A stretch of DNA of 64,000 nt from Yersinia enterocolitica subsp. enterocolitica (GCF_901472495.1 NZ_LR590469.1:744001-808000); one strand, 5' to 3'. Counted from the first letter of the stretch, positions 45,693-54,619 are shown. Notes: generated by a model from the sequence alone, not told the origin. Translations and numbers: made by a program.

Positions 45693-46562
45693 TTATTCAC
45701 CGCTATTGATACGCGCTGAACCTTTATCGAAACGCGATTCTTTCAATGCATCTTTGACCCGTTTCAGGTTATCTCTGAATTTAGCACCGCGACGCAGCGT
45801 GAATCCGGTTGCTAACACATCAATTAAGGTCAATTGAGCAATCCGTGACACCATCGGCATATACATATCAGTATCTTCTGGCACATCCAGCAGCAGCGGT
45901 AATGTTGCTTCATGGGCCAGCGGAGTATCGCGTGAGGTAATGGCAATCACAGTGGCATCGTTTTCACGAGCTAAGTGAGCCAACTCTACCAGGCTTTTTG
46001 TCCGCCCAGTGTGGGAAATCAATACCACGACATCACCTTCACTGGAATTCATACAACTCATACGTTGCATAACGATATCATCGAAATAAATCACCGGAAT
46101 ATTGAAGCGGAAGAATTTATTCATCGCGTCATGGGCCACGGCAGCAGATGCGCCAAGGCCGAAGAACGAAATCTTCTTCGCTTGCGTCAATAAATCTACC
46201 GCCCGATTAATGGCTGCAATATCTAAATTATTCTTCACCATATCCAGGCTAGCCATGGTCGATTCGAATATTTTCCCCGTGTAAGCGGATACACTATCAT
46301 CCTCTTCAACATTTCGATTCACATAAGGTGTGCCATTAGCCAGACTTTGTGCCAAATGAAGTTTAAAATCAGGAAAACCTTTGGTGTCTAATCGACGGCA
46401 AAAGCGGTTTACGGTGGGTTCGCTCACGTTTGCCAATTTGGCGAGGGTGGCAATACTTGAGTGAATGGCCGTTTGTGGGGAGGCGAGGATTACCTCGGCG
46501 ACTTTCCGTTCCGATTTGCTCAGGAGGTCCAGATTATTTTGGATATTTTCCAGCGTATTCAT
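45693..46562 (-). CDS. hexR: HexR transcriptional regulator (RpiR family)
   Basis: A 289-aa repressor, the E. coli length from MNTLENIQNNLDLLSKSERK. N-terminal HTH_6 domain (ANVSEPTVNRFCRRL near 47-61) and C-terminal SIS sugar-phosphate domain (ISFFGLGASAAVAHDAM near 138, and ISHTGRTKSLVELA). It controls zwf and related central carbon genes in response to 2-keto-3-deoxy-6-phosphogluconate. Divergent from zwf across about 350 bases. The frame extends 12 codons upstream; ATG 46562 is the conserved start. Confidence 0.95.
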   Translation of the reverse strand: MNTLENIQNNLDLLSKSERKVAEVILASPQTAIHSSIATLAKLANVSEPTVNRFCRRLDTKGFPDFKLHLAQSLANGTPYVNRNVEEDDSVSAYTGKIFESTMASLDMVKNNLDIAAINRAVDLLTQAKKISFFGLGASAAVAHDAMNKFFRFNIPVIYFDDIVMQRMSCMNSSEGDVVVLISHTGRTKSLVELAHLARENDATVIAITSRDTPLAHEATLPLLLDVPEDTDMYMPMVSRIAQLTLIDVLATGFTLRRGAKFRDNLKRVKDALKESRFDKGSARINSGE

Positions 46563-46874
46563 ATATCGAGAATCACCCATGGGTTTTACCGATTTCATTT
46601 AAAGGAGAAATCTATGCCGGTTTAATGAAAATATACTACGAGCTGGGACCCGTTGGCAGAGGCATCTGGTAAGAAGTGACTCTTTTTCACCAGAATATGA
46701 CCTGTGTCTAATTTTCATAATGGTAAATAGTTGTCAAAACCGTCATAAAATTACATTTTAAAGTTGTACCGCCTGATTTGACGCGGCTTGCCACTCTATC
46801 GCGTGTTTTTTGACCTTTTTTGACCCACTTTTATCTGGGTTTACTGGCTATAGTCAAAGAGAGTACATTAGTAA

Positions 46875-46889
46875 TGTAAGAAAATTACA
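46875..46889. promoter_or_regulatory. HexR-type operator before zwf
   Basis: TGTAAGAAAATTACA has perfect TGTAA/TTACA arms, matching the HexR consensus (TGTARTWWWAYTACA from memory). It lies 26 bases before the zwf start, in the 5' leader, where binding would block transcription. Confidence 0.7.
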
Positions 46890-46914
46890 AATATCCTGCA
46901 ACGAGGAGAATAAC

Positions 46915-48399
46915 ATGGCGGTAACTAATACAGCCCAGGCAGCCCAGGCGTGTGATCTGGTGATTTTCGGCGCTAAGGGAGACTTGGCTCGCCGGAAACT
47001 GTTGCCTTCCCTTTACCAATTAGAAAAAGCGGGTCACATCCACCCAGATACTCGGATTATCGGCGTAGGTCGTGCCGACTGGGATAAAGATGCGTACACA
47101 GCCGTGGTAAAGGAAGCCCTCGATACCTTTATGAAAGAGAAGCTGGATGATGAATTGTGGCAAAAACTCAGTTCTCGTCTCGACTTCTGTAATTTAGATG
47201 TCAATGACAGCAAACACTTTGCCAAATTGGGCAAAATGTTGGATCAGAAAAACCGCATAACTATCAATTATTTTGCCATGCCACCTAATACTTTTGGTGC
47301 AATCTGCAAAGGCTTGGGTGAGGCAGGGCTGAATAAAGAGCCTGCGCGGGTGGTAATGGAAAAACCATTGGGGAAAGATTTAGCGTCCTCACGGGTGATT
47401 AACGATCAGGTTGCCGAATATTTCAACGAGTGTCAGGTTTACCGCATCGACCATTATCTCGGTAAAGAAACCGTGCTGAACTTGTTGGCTTTGCGTTTTG
47501 CTAACTCACTGTTCGCATCCAACTGGGATAACCGCACGATTGACCATGTGCAGATAACCGTGGCAGAAGAAGTGGGGATCGAAGGGCGCTGGGGCTATTT
47601 TGATCAGGCCGGTCAGATGCGCGATATGATTCAAAACCATTTGCTGCAAATTCTGACCATGATTGCCATGTCACCGCCAGCAGATTTGAGTACTGACCGT
47701 ATTCGTGATGAAAAGGTGAAAGTACTACGCTCTCTGCGCCGTATCGATCACACCAATGTGCGCGAAACCACAGTGCGTGGTCAGTACACCGCTGGATTTG
47801 TGCAAGGTAATAAAGTGCCTGGCTATTTGGAAGAAGAAGGGGCGAACAAGAGCAGTAATACCGAAACGTTCGTGTCTATTCGTGTGGATATTGATGACTG
47901 GCGCTGGGCCGGTGTGCCGTTCTATCTGAGAACCGGTAAACGCCTGCCGACCAAATGTTCTGAGGTGGTGGTGTACTTTAAAAACCCTGCGCTGAACCTG
48001 TTCCGTGAATCTTATCAGCAACTGCCACAAAATAAGCTGACCATTCGTCTGCAACCAGATGAAGGCATCGAAATTGAAGTGCTGAATAAAGTGCCAGGTC
48101 TGGAGCACAAGCACCGCTTACAAACCACCAAACTTGACCTTAGCTTCACCAAAACCTTTAACGAACAGCATATGGCTGATGCTTACGAACGTCTGCTGTT
48201 AGAGACGATGCGCGGTATTCAGGCGCTGTTTGTACGCCGTGACGAGGTAGAAGAAGCCTGGAAGTGGGTCGATTCCATCATGGATGCATGGGCTGCTGAT
48301 AATGAAGCACCTAAGCCTTACCAATCCGGGACATGGGGGCCAGTAGCATCTGTCGCCATGATCACTCGTGATGGTCGTTCATGGAATGAGTTCGAATAA
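46915..48399 (+). CDS. zwf: Glucose-6-phosphate 1-dehydrogenase
   Basis: A 494-aa NADP-dependent dehydrogenase for the entry step of the pentose phosphate pathway. Nucleotide motif FGAKGDLARRKL near residues 18-29; active-site signature RIDHYLGKE near 181-189. ATG 46915 is chosen because it follows CGAGGAGAA and starts MAVTNTAQAAQACDLVIFG like E. coli Zwf (491 aa). HexR-type operator in the leader. Downstream edd is missing; eda follows after a short ERIC. Confidence 0.97.
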   Translation: MAVTNTAQAAQACDLVIFGAKGDLARRKLLPSLYQLEKAGHIHPDTRIIGVGRADWDKDAYTAVVKEALDTFMKEKLDDELWQKLSSRLDFCNLDVNDSKHFAKLGKMLDQKNRITINYFAMPPNTFGAICKGLGEAGLNKEPARVVMEKPLGKDLASSRVINDQVAEYFNECQVYRIDHYLGKETVLNLLALRFANSLFASNWDNRTIDHVQITVAEEVGIEGRWGYFDQAGQMRDMIQNHLLQILTMIAMSPPADLSTDRIRDEKVKVLRSLRRIDHTNVRETTVRGQYTAGFVQGNKVPGYLEEEGANKSSNTETFVSIRVDIDDWRWAGVPFYLRTGKRLPTKCSEVVVYFKNPALNLFRESYQQLPQNKLTIRLQPDEGIEIEVLNKVPGLEHKHRLQTTKLDLSFTKTFNEQHMADAYERLLLETMRGIQALFVRRDEVEEAWKWVDSIMDAWAADNEAPKPYQSGTWGPVASVAMITRDGRSWNEFE

Positions 48400-48415
48400 A
48401 TATTTAGGTTATGAC

Positions 48416-48484
48416 TATACCCTAAATAATTCGAGTTATTGAGCGTAGCCAACGCACTTGCAGCTTGAAGTATGACGGGGATAT
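48416..48484. repeat. ERIC element, short form, between zwf and eda
   Basis: TATACCCTAAATAATTCGAG to TTGAAGTATGACGGGGATA; the right end is mutated (GGGATA for GGGTATA). It lies 17 bases after the zwf stop, where edd is found in E. coli. Confidence 0.88.
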
Positions 48485-48555
48485 TGCCCGATAACAGCGC
48501 CTCACCCAGGCGCAATAATAAAGAGCCGTTAGCTGGCTCGCATTGTGATTCTTTA

Positions 48556-48592
48556 TGGCAGGCAGCAGCAGGAATGCATGTTCTGCCTGCCA
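48556..48592 (+). promoter_or_regulatory. Leader hairpin upstream of eda
   Basis: TGGCAGGCAG (48556-48565) pairs perfectly with CTGCCTGCCA (48583-48592). No T-run follows, so it is a stable 5' leader stem rather than a terminator. Role unknown. Confidence 0.5.
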
Positions 48593-48653
48593 TATTTCAA
48601 CTAACACCTTCGGGTGAGTACATGCCAATCGGCATAAGTGGAGATAACAACTG

Positions 48654-49295
48654 ATGAAAAGCTGGAAAACGAGCGCAGAACAAATCATGACCGCAGGCCC
48701 AGTTGTCCCGGTGATCGTGATTAATAAGCTCGAGCAAGCGGTACCATTAGCAAAAGCTCTGGTGGCTGGTGGTGTTCGGGTGCTGGAAGTGACGTTGCGC
48801 ACCCCTTGTGCTGTTGAGGCTATCCGCGCTATTGCTAAAGAAGTGCCTGAAGCGATAGTTGGCGCGGGGACTGTTCTTAATCCGCAGCAATTGGCTGACG
48901 TGGTTGAGGCTGGTGCTCAATTTGCTATTAGCCCGGGGCTGACAGATGAACTTCTCAAAGCAGCGACTGAAGGCTCTATTCCGTTGATCCCAGGGATCAG
49001 CACTGTTTCAGAACTGATGCTGGGCATGAGTTATGGCCTGCGTGAGTTTAAATTCTTCCCGGCAGAAGCTAACGGCGGCGTGAAAGCCTTGCAAGCCATT
49101 GGCGGCCCATTCTCTCAAGTGCGTTTCTGCCCAACTGGCGGTATCACACCGAATAACTATCGTGATTACCTGGCGCTGAAAAGTGTGTTGTGTATCGGCG
49201 GGTCATGGTTAGTTCCTGCTGATGCCTTGGAAAAAGGTGACTACGCTCGCATTACTGAATTAGCCAAACAAGCTGTTGCGGGTGCTACCGCATAA
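48654..49295 (+). CDS. eda: KDPG / 4-hydroxy-2-oxoglutarate aldolase
   Basis: A 213-aa class I aldolase, the E. coli length. Schiff-base Lys lies in REFKFFPAEANGG (near residue 133) and the general-base Glu in EVTLRTPCAVEAI (near 45). Cleaves 2-keto-3-deoxy-6-phosphogluconate to pyruvate and glyceraldehyde 3-phosphate. Without edd beside it, its likely supply is the hexuronate pathway rather than Entner-Doudoroff from gluconate, unless edd lies elsewhere. Confidence 0.96.
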   Translation: MKSWKTSAEQIMTAGPVVPVIVINKLEQAVPLAKALVAGGVRVLEVTLRTPCAVEAIRAIAKEVPEAIVGAGTVLNPQQLADVVEAGAQFAISPGLTDELLKAATEGSIPLIPGISTVSELMLGMSYGLREFKFFPAEANGGVKALQAIGGPFSQVRFCPTGGITPNNYRDYLALKSVLCIGGSWLVPADALEKGDYARITELAKQAVAGATA

Positions 49296-49348
49296 GTTGC
49301 TCTAACCTCCTGAACTGATGGGAGATACAGGCATTCGTTGCCCACGAT

Positions 49349-49381
49349 AAAACCTCTGCAATGCAGGGGTTTTGTTTTTTT
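49349..49381 (+). terminator. eda terminator
   Basis: AAACCTCTGCA / TGCAGGGGTTT stem followed by a T-rich tail (TTTTGTTTTTTT). Confidence 0.85.
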
Positions 49382-49578
49382 AGGATAACTAACTTATTAT
49401 TTTGTAATCTCTTTTTATAAACTATTTGCCAAATTGATGGTTTGCTTTATAAAATTGACTGTGGTAAAAATACAACAGTTAATTATTCCAATTTGATGAG
49501 GGTTTTAGGCGTATCACACTAAGTTTTGCATACAAGAATGTAGCTAAACCGCGTGTTGCTAAAAAAAAGAGATATATT

Positions 49579-49677
49579 ATGATGAAAATTAATGGAATTA
49601 CTTTCAAACCGTCTACCTGTCAACTCTTCCTGTCTGCCATTCTGGCCAGTGAGCATCACTGGTGCAGCGAGCTGTAG
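49579..49677 (+). CDS. mdtU: MdtU-like leader peptide of the mdtJI operon
   Basis: A 32-aa ORF beginning MMKINGITFKPSTCQLFLSA and ending SEHHWCSEL, 215 bases before mdtJ. In E. coli an upstream ORF called mdtU precedes mdtJI and mediates spermidine-dependent control. I assign the name from position, size and hydrophobic-then-His/Trp/Cys C-terminus; I cannot align it from memory with confidence. It would act in cis as a nascent-peptide sensor, letting polyamine stall or release ribosomes and expose the downstream message. Confidence 0.7.
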   Translation: MMKINGITFKPSTCQLFLSAILASEHHWCSEL

Positions 49678-49888
49678 CGTCGTTCTTCTTCCGTAGTTAA
49701 CAAAATTTATACGCCAAGTGAGTTTCTATTTCTTACGGCCTGCGCACGTCTATTCCCTATGAATAGGGTGCCGAGTGAGGATAACCGTAACAAATAGACC
49801 TTAGCGTGCGTTTTACCCGTGATTGTTCAAAAAAACAGGGATATTTCCCTGCACTTTGCAATCGCCAGGGTAGCTGTGTGTTAGGAGA
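49678..49888 (+). promoter_or_regulatory. Structured mdtJI leader downstream of mdtU
   Basis: About 210 bases without a gene. It begins pyrimidine-rich (CGTTCTTCTTCC), which could suit Rho loading. It has two hairpins: CCCTAT/ATAGGG at 49755-49768 and CAGGGA/TCCCTG with a TATT loop at 49836-49851. Then comes the mdtJ ribosome site TTAGGAGAAG. Confidence 0.55.
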
Positions 49889-49891
49889 AGA

Positions 49892-50272
49892 ATGATGATT
49901 TATTGGATATTTTTAGGTTTAGCGATTGTTGCAGAAATTATCGGCACGTTATCAATGAAATACGCCAGTGTCAGTGGTGAGCTGACCGGGCATATCGTGA
50001 TGTATTTTATGATAACCGGCTCTTATATCATGCTGGCGCTGGCAGTGAAGAAAGTGGCCTTAGGTGTGGCCTATGCTCTGTGGGAAGGGATTGGTATCCT
50101 GATTATCACAGTCTTCAGTGTGTTGTGGTTTGATGAAAGCTTGTCGCCATTGAAAATTGCCGGTTTAGTCACCTTGGTCGGTGGCATAATGTTAGTGAAA
50201 TCAGGGACTCGTAAGCCGAAGAAACCAAACAGTCCGAACCGAAATTCAGGTGAGCATCATGCAACAGCTTGA
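49892..50272 (+). CDS. mdtJ: Spermidine export protein MdtJ (SMR family)
   Basis: A 126-aa four-helix small multidrug resistance protein; the membrane-embedded Glu is near residue 15 (AIVAEIIGTLSMKYA). The block KKVALGVAYALWEGIGIL matches E. coli MdtJ (121 aa). It pairs with MdtI to export spermidine. The C-terminal tail is extended, basic and Asn-rich. The mdtI start lies 14 bases inside its 3' end. Confidence 0.95.
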   Translation: MMIYWIFLGLAIVAEIIGTLSMKYASVSGELTGHIVMYFMITGSYIMLALAVKKVALGVAYALWEGIGILIITVFSVLWFDESLSPLKIAGLVTLVGGIMLVKSGTRKPKKPNSPNRNSGEHHATA

Positions 50273-50588
50273 GTTTTATCATATCGCGTTTCTGATTTTG
50301 GCTGTCATCCTGGAAATCATCGCCAATATCTTGCTGAAAATGTCAGATGGTTTTCGCCGGGTATGGCTGGGCATATTATCGCTGTTGTCAGTATTAGGGG
50401 CATTCAGTGCGCTGGCCCAAGCGGTAAAAGGTATTGAGTTGTCAGTGGCTTATGCTTTATGGGGTGGGTTCGGTATCGCCGCCACTGTAGCCGCAGGTTG
50501 GATCTTATTTAATCAGCGCCTGAACTATAAAGGCTGGATTGGTCTGATCTTGTTACTGGCCGGGATGGTAATGATAAAGCTATCCTAA
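50259..50588 (+). CDS. mdtI: Spermidine export protein MdtI (SMR family)
   Basis: A 109-aa SMR protein, exactly the E. coli length when started at ATG 50259 (MQQLEFYHIAFL). The embedded Glu is in AVILEIIANILLK, and the block GIELSVAYALWGGFGIAAT is characteristic. It forms the MdtJI spermidine exporter. Overlap with mdtJ implies coupled translation; both depend on the leader described upstream. Confidence 0.95.
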   Translation: MQQLEFYHIAFLILAVILEIIANILLKMSDGFRRVWLGILSLLSVLGAFSALAQAVKGIELSVAYALWGGFGIAATVAAGWILFNQRLNYKGWIGLILLLAGMVMIKLS

Positions 50589-50598
50589 TCTAGAGTCT

Positions 50599-50670
50599 GG
50601 CGGGGCGACTGCACCGATGGGCGCTCCGGCGGCTTACACCGCTACGCCCCATTCGGCACATTTCCCCGCC
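50599..50670. repeat. Imperfect palindrome, 72 bp, GC-rich
   Basis: Left arm starting GGCGGGG (50599) matches the reverse complement of the right arm ending CCCCGCC (50670), with most of 25 bases pairing. The centre contains CTCCGGCGGC. It lies between convergent mdtI and yoaB and may act as a two-way terminator or be a repeat element. Confidence 0.6.
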
Positions 50671-50720
50671 TATTCACGTTGTGATTAGTCTGAGACAAGC
50701 CAAGGAAATTTGGCTGCTAA

Positions 50721-51065
50721 TCAAATAGCCGCAATAATTTTGATTTCAACTTTATACTTTGGATTCATTAGCTTGGCTTCGACGGTACAGCGTACAGGTG
50801 CACTGCCATCAACCACCCAGGCATCCCACGCCGCATTCATTGCCGCGAAGTCGGCCTTATCAGCCAGAAAAATAGTGGCATCCAAAATACGACTTTTATC
50901 TGAACCAAGCTGATTCAATATCATATCAATCGCTGCCAGGGTGTTTGCCGTTTGTGCCGTAGCATCGGCATCCAAATTTTCTGGTACGCTGGTGTAATAG
51001 ATAGTGTTGTTAAATACCACTGCGTCTGACCAACGTTTTTCTGGATTAATGCGTTCAATACTCAT
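50721..51065 (-). CDS. yoaB: RidA-family protein YoaB
   Basis: A 114-aa protein of the RidA/YjgF family, the E. coli YoaB length. It carries the family Arg in APVRCTVEAKL and ends NPKYKVEIKIIAA. RidA relatives hydrolyse reactive enamine/imine intermediates; the YoaB substrate is unknown. ATG 51065 follows GGGAG; a GTG two codons upstream is less likely. Confidence 0.92.
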   Translation of the reverse strand: MSIERINPEKRWSDAVVFNNTIYYTSVPENLDADATAQTANTLAAIDMILNQLGSDKSRILDATIFLADKADFAAMNAAWDAWVVDGSAPVRCTVEAKLMNPKYKVEIKIIAAI

Positions 51066-51193
51066 TTTCACTCCCTTGTGTGAATGTCAATGTCAGTTAT
51101 CGCATTAGAGTAGCACAGCTCGCCGCGAGAATGTGTGGTCGTAAGGCGTTAGGCTTGGCATAATCACCGCTGATTTCGCCCGGAAGAGAAAGC

Positions 51194-53098
51194 GTGACAG
51201 ACGATTTTGCAACAGATGGTGCATTAGCACAGGCCATTACAGGTTTTAATCCCCGTGAGTCCCAGCGCCAGATGGCTGCGGCAATCAGCGAATCCATTGA
51301 TGGTAAACAACAACTGGTGGTTGAGGCCGGTACTGGTACGGGTAAAACATTTGCTTATTTGGCACCCGCCTTACGGGCTGATTGCAAAGTCATTATCTCC
51401 ACTGGCTCCAAAGCATTACAGGATCAGCTCTATTCCCGCGACTTGCCTACGGTCGCGACAGCCCTACAATACAAAGGAAAGTTGGCGCTACTCAAAGGCC
51501 GTTCGAACTACCTGTGTCTGGAGCGACTGGAACAGCAATCTCTGGCGGGTGGCGAACTTGCCAGTGAAACATTAGTGGATTTAGTTCGATTGCGCGGCTG
51601 GTCAGCAGAAACCGTAGACGGGGATATCAGTACCTGTGGTGAAGTGGCAGAAGACAGCTTTGTCTGGCCGCTTGTCACCAGCACCAATGACAACTGTCTG
51701 GGCAGCGATTGCCCGTTGTACAAAGATTGTTTTGTGGTCAAAGCCCGTCGCCGGGCGATGGATGCTGATGTGGTGGTGGTTAACCACCATCTATTCCTGG
51801 CGGATATGGTGGTGAAAGAGAGCGGGTTTGCGGAACTTATCCCCACTGCCGATGTGATGATTTTCGATGAAGCCCATCAGATACCTGATATTGCCAGCCA
51901 ATATTTCGGTCAGCAACTGACCAGCAGGCAACTGATGGATTTGGCAAAAGACATTATTATTGCCTATCGCACTGAGGTGCGTGATTCAGCACAATTACAA
52001 AAAAGTGCTGACCGCCTGACACAAAGCACGCAAGATTTTCGTTTGGTTCTGGGGGATCCCGGCTATCGCGGTAATCTGCGCGATGTGATGGAGCAACCCG
52101 CCATTCAGCGGGCGTTGCTGTTGCTCGATGATGCACTGGAGCTGTGTTACGACGTCATGAAATTGTCTCTGGGGCGCAGCGCCATGCTGGATGCGGCCTT
52201 TGAACGCGCTACGGTGTATCGCAACCGCCTGAAACGATTAAAAGATGTCTCCATGCCCGGCTATAGTTATTGGTATGAGTGTAACTCACGGCATTTTGTT
52301 CTGGCGCTAACGCCACTCTCAGTCTCTGACCGCTTTCGCGAGTTAATCGAAGAAAAACCCGGCACCTGGATTTTCACCTCAGCCACACTGTCGGTGAATG
52401 ATCAGTTGTCGCATTTCACCTCCCGACTGGGGTTGACCAATGCCAAGACATTGCTGCTGCCCAGCCCGTTTGATTACGCTAATCAAGCATTGCTGTGCGT
52501 GCCGCGCAATCTGCCTTCCGCCAATGAACCGGGGGCGGCGCGTAAACTGGCCGTGATGCTAAAACCCTTGATTGATGCCAATAAAGGACGCTGTTTCTTC
52601 CTGTGTACCTCGCACCAGATGATGCGCGGCCTGGCTGAAGAGTTCCGGGCCAGCATGACATTGCCGGTATTGGTGCAAGGGGAAACCAGCAAAGGGCAGC
52701 TTCTGGCGCAATTTGTGGCGGCGGGCAATGCGCTTTTGGTGGCGACCAGCAGTTTTTGGGAAGGGGTGGATGTGCGGGGTGATGCTTTATCCTGCGTTAT
52801 CATCGACAAACTGCCATTTACCTCACCGGATGATCCTTTGTTGAAAGCGCGCATTGAAGATTGCCGCTTGCGTGGCGGCGATCCGTTCAATGATGTGCAA
52901 TTACCCGATGCAGTGATTACCCTCAAGCAAGGTGTCGGGCGTTTGATTCGTGATATTGATGATCGCGGCGTGCTGGTTATCTGTGATAACCGCCTGGTAA
53001 TGCGCCCTTATGGCGCGATGTTCCTTAATAGCTTACCACCGGCACCCCGGACCCGTGATTTGGCGAAAGCTATCGCTTTTCTCAAGCAGCGCGATTGA
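51194..53098 (+). CDS. yoaA: XPD/DinG-type DNA helicase YoaA
   Basis: A 634-aa superfamily 2 iron-sulphur helicase. Walker A is EAGTGTGKTFAYL (near 41-53), the four-Cys cluster lies at about 110-185 (NYLCLE, STCGE, NDNCLGSDCPLYKDC), and the DEAH box is IFDEAHQIPDI (near 223). C-terminal helicase motifs are SSFWEGVDVRG and QGVGRLIRDIDDRG. In E. coli it works with the polymerase III chi subunit in damage repair. GTG start after GGAAGAGAAA, as fits E. coli YoaA (636 aa). Confidence 0.95.
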   Translation: MTDDFATDGALAQAITGFNPRESQRQMAAAISESIDGKQQLVVEAGTGTGKTFAYLAPALRADCKVIISTGSKALQDQLYSRDLPTVATALQYKGKLALLKGRSNYLCLERLEQQSLAGGELASETLVDLVRLRGWSAETVDGDISTCGEVAEDSFVWPLVTSTNDNCLGSDCPLYKDCFVVKARRRAMDADVVVVNHHLFLADMVVKESGFAELIPTADVMIFDEAHQIPDIASQYFGQQLTSRQLMDLAKDIIIAYRTEVRDSAQLQKSADRLTQSTQDFRLVLGDPGYRGNLRDVMEQPAIQRALLLLDDALELCYDVMKLSLGRSAMLDAAFERATVYRNRLKRLKDVSMPGYSYWYECNSRHFVLALTPLSVSDRFRELIEEKPGTWIFTSATLSVNDQLSHFTSRLGLTNAKTLLLPSPFDYANQALLCVPRNLPSANEPGAARKLAVMLKPLIDANKGRCFFLCTSHQMMRGLAEEFRASMTLPVLVQGETSKGQLLAQFVAAGNALLVATSSFWEGVDVRGDALSCVIIDKLPFTSPDDPLLKARIEDCRLRGGDPFNDVQLPDAVITLKQGVGRLIRDIDDRGVLVICDNRLVMRPYGAMFLNSLPPAPRTRDLAKAIAFLKQRD

Positions 53099-53172
53099 GG
53101 GAAAAGCGAGGAGGGGTGTGCTATCATGCGCGCCCTGTGTTGAATTCATCTTCTTTTCCTGCCGAGGTTGGC

Positions 53173-53871
53173 ATGTCCACGCGAATTTTAGCGATCGATA
53201 CCGCAACAGAAGCTTGTTCTGTCGCACTCTGGAACAACGGTGAGGTTCAGGCTTTGTTTGAGCTTTGCCCACGAGAACATACCCAACGAATTTTACCGAT
53301 GGTACAGCAAGTGTTGGCTGAGTCGGGCTTGTCTCTGCAACAACTCGATGCACTGGCCTTTGGTCGTGGCCCCGGCAGCTTTACCGGTGTAAGAATTGGC
53401 ATCGGCATTGGCCAAGGGCTGGCATTGGGCGCTGATTTGCCAATGATCGGTATTTCTACCTTGCAAACCATGGCTCAGGGGGCGTTTCGCCTGACGGGTG
53501 CATCTCGCGTTTTAGCGACAATAGATGCTCGGATGGGCGAAGTTTATTGGGGCGAATTCGAGCGCAACGACGAAGGGTTGTGGCTCGGCGACGCGAGTGA
53601 AGCGGTGATGACACCGGCACAAGCGCTGGAGCATGCGCAATCATTGAGTGGTACTTGGTCAACGGTCGGCACGGGTTGGCAAACTTATCCTGATCTGATT
53701 AGCGGCAGCGGTGTAGTGCTGGTTGACGGTGAAATAACCTTGCCCCATGCTGAGGATATGTTACCGCTGGCATTATCATCATGGGCGCATGGGCAGGTTG
53801 TCAGTGTGGAGAATGCCGAGCCGGTATATCTGCGCAATGAAGTGACCTGGAAAAAACTTCCTGGTCGCTAG
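53173..53871 (+). CDS. tsaB: tRNA t6A synthesis protein TsaB (YeaZ)
   Basis: A 232-aa ASKHA-fold protein, partner of TsaD, TsaE and TsaC in threonylcarbamoyladenosine formation at tRNA position 37. Starts MSTRILAIDTATEACSVALW and carries GRGPGSFTGVRIG near 66-78. ATG 53173 matches E. coli TsaB (231 aa); the frame extends back into yoaA without support. Confidence 0.95.
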   Translation: MSTRILAIDTATEACSVALWNNGEVQALFELCPREHTQRILPMVQQVLAESGLSLQQLDALAFGRGPGSFTGVRIGIGIGQGLALGADLPMIGISTLQTMAQGAFRLTGASRVLATIDARMGEVYWGEFERNDEGLWLGDASEAVMTPAQALEHAQSLSGTWSTVGTGWQTYPDLISGSGVVLVDGEITLPHAEDMLPLALSSWAHGQVVSVENAEPVYLRNEVTWKKLPGR

Positions 53872-53977
53872 AACCTATCGTTGCTGCTGTAATTTGAATA
53901 ATTAAGAAGATAGCAACTTGTCATGCTGTTTAGAGTCTAAAATACCAGAATAGAGATATGATAAGGAGCCTCAGGTT

Positions 53978-54583
53978 ATGGCGATAATGACATCAACAAC
54001 TCAATCTACCAGAAACAGAAGCCGTAAATGGATGTGTGGTTGGCTAGGGTTGGGCGCTTTGCTACTTTCCGGTTGTGTCACGATCCCGCCAGCGATTCAG
54101 GGAACAACCGCGACACCACAGCAAAACCTTAATTTGGTTCGAACCGATCCGAAAGTATTTATCGGTCAGGAAGCGCGCTTTGGCGGAACTGTTATTAACG
54201 TCACCAACGAAGCACATCGCACCCGACTTGAAATTGCCAGTGTACCTTTGGACTCAGGTGCCCGACCTATTTTGGGTGAACCTTCACAAGGGCGAGTTAT
54301 TGCTTATGTGAATGGTTTCCTGGAGCCGGTCGACTTCCGTGGGCATCTGGTCACTGTTGTCGGGCCAATTACCGGTGTTGAAGCGGGTAAAATTGGCCAG
54401 ACACCTTATGATTTCGTGGTAATGAATGCTACGGGTTACAAGCGCTGGCACCTTGAACAGCAAGTGATGATGCCGCCAACTATGGGTCCTTGGGGTTACC
54501 ATAATCCTGGCATGTGGGGGCCAGGATGGGGCGGTTGGTACAATCCGGGGCCAGCACCGATACAAACTATCGTCACGGAGTAG
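53978..54583 (+). CDS. Slp-family outer-membrane lipoprotein (YeaY-like)
   Basis: A 201-aa lipoprotein precursor with lipobox LLLSGC (Cys near 33) and the Slp family core QEARFGGTVINVTNEAHRTRLEI...GRVIAYVNGFLEPVDFRGHLVTVVG. The tail is rich in Gly, Pro, Trp and Met (GMWGPGWGGWYNPGP). Position between tsaB and fadD equals that of E. coli yeaY, a sigma-E-regulated gene. No role is established; an envelope-stress lipoprotein is likely. Confidence 0.88.
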   Translation: MAIMTSTTQSTRNRSRKWMCGWLGLGALLLSGCVTIPPAIQGTTATPQQNLNLVRTDPKVFIGQEARFGGTVINVTNEAHRTRLEIASVPLDSGARPILGEPSQGRVIAYVNGFLEPVDFRGHLVTVVGPITGVEAGKIGQTPYDFVVMNATGYKRWHLEQQVMMPPTMGPWGYHNPGMWGPGWGGWYNPGPAPIQTIVTE

Positions 54584-54619
54584 TGGGCCGGTTACCTGCG
54601 CGGAAGTGTATTTAACAGA

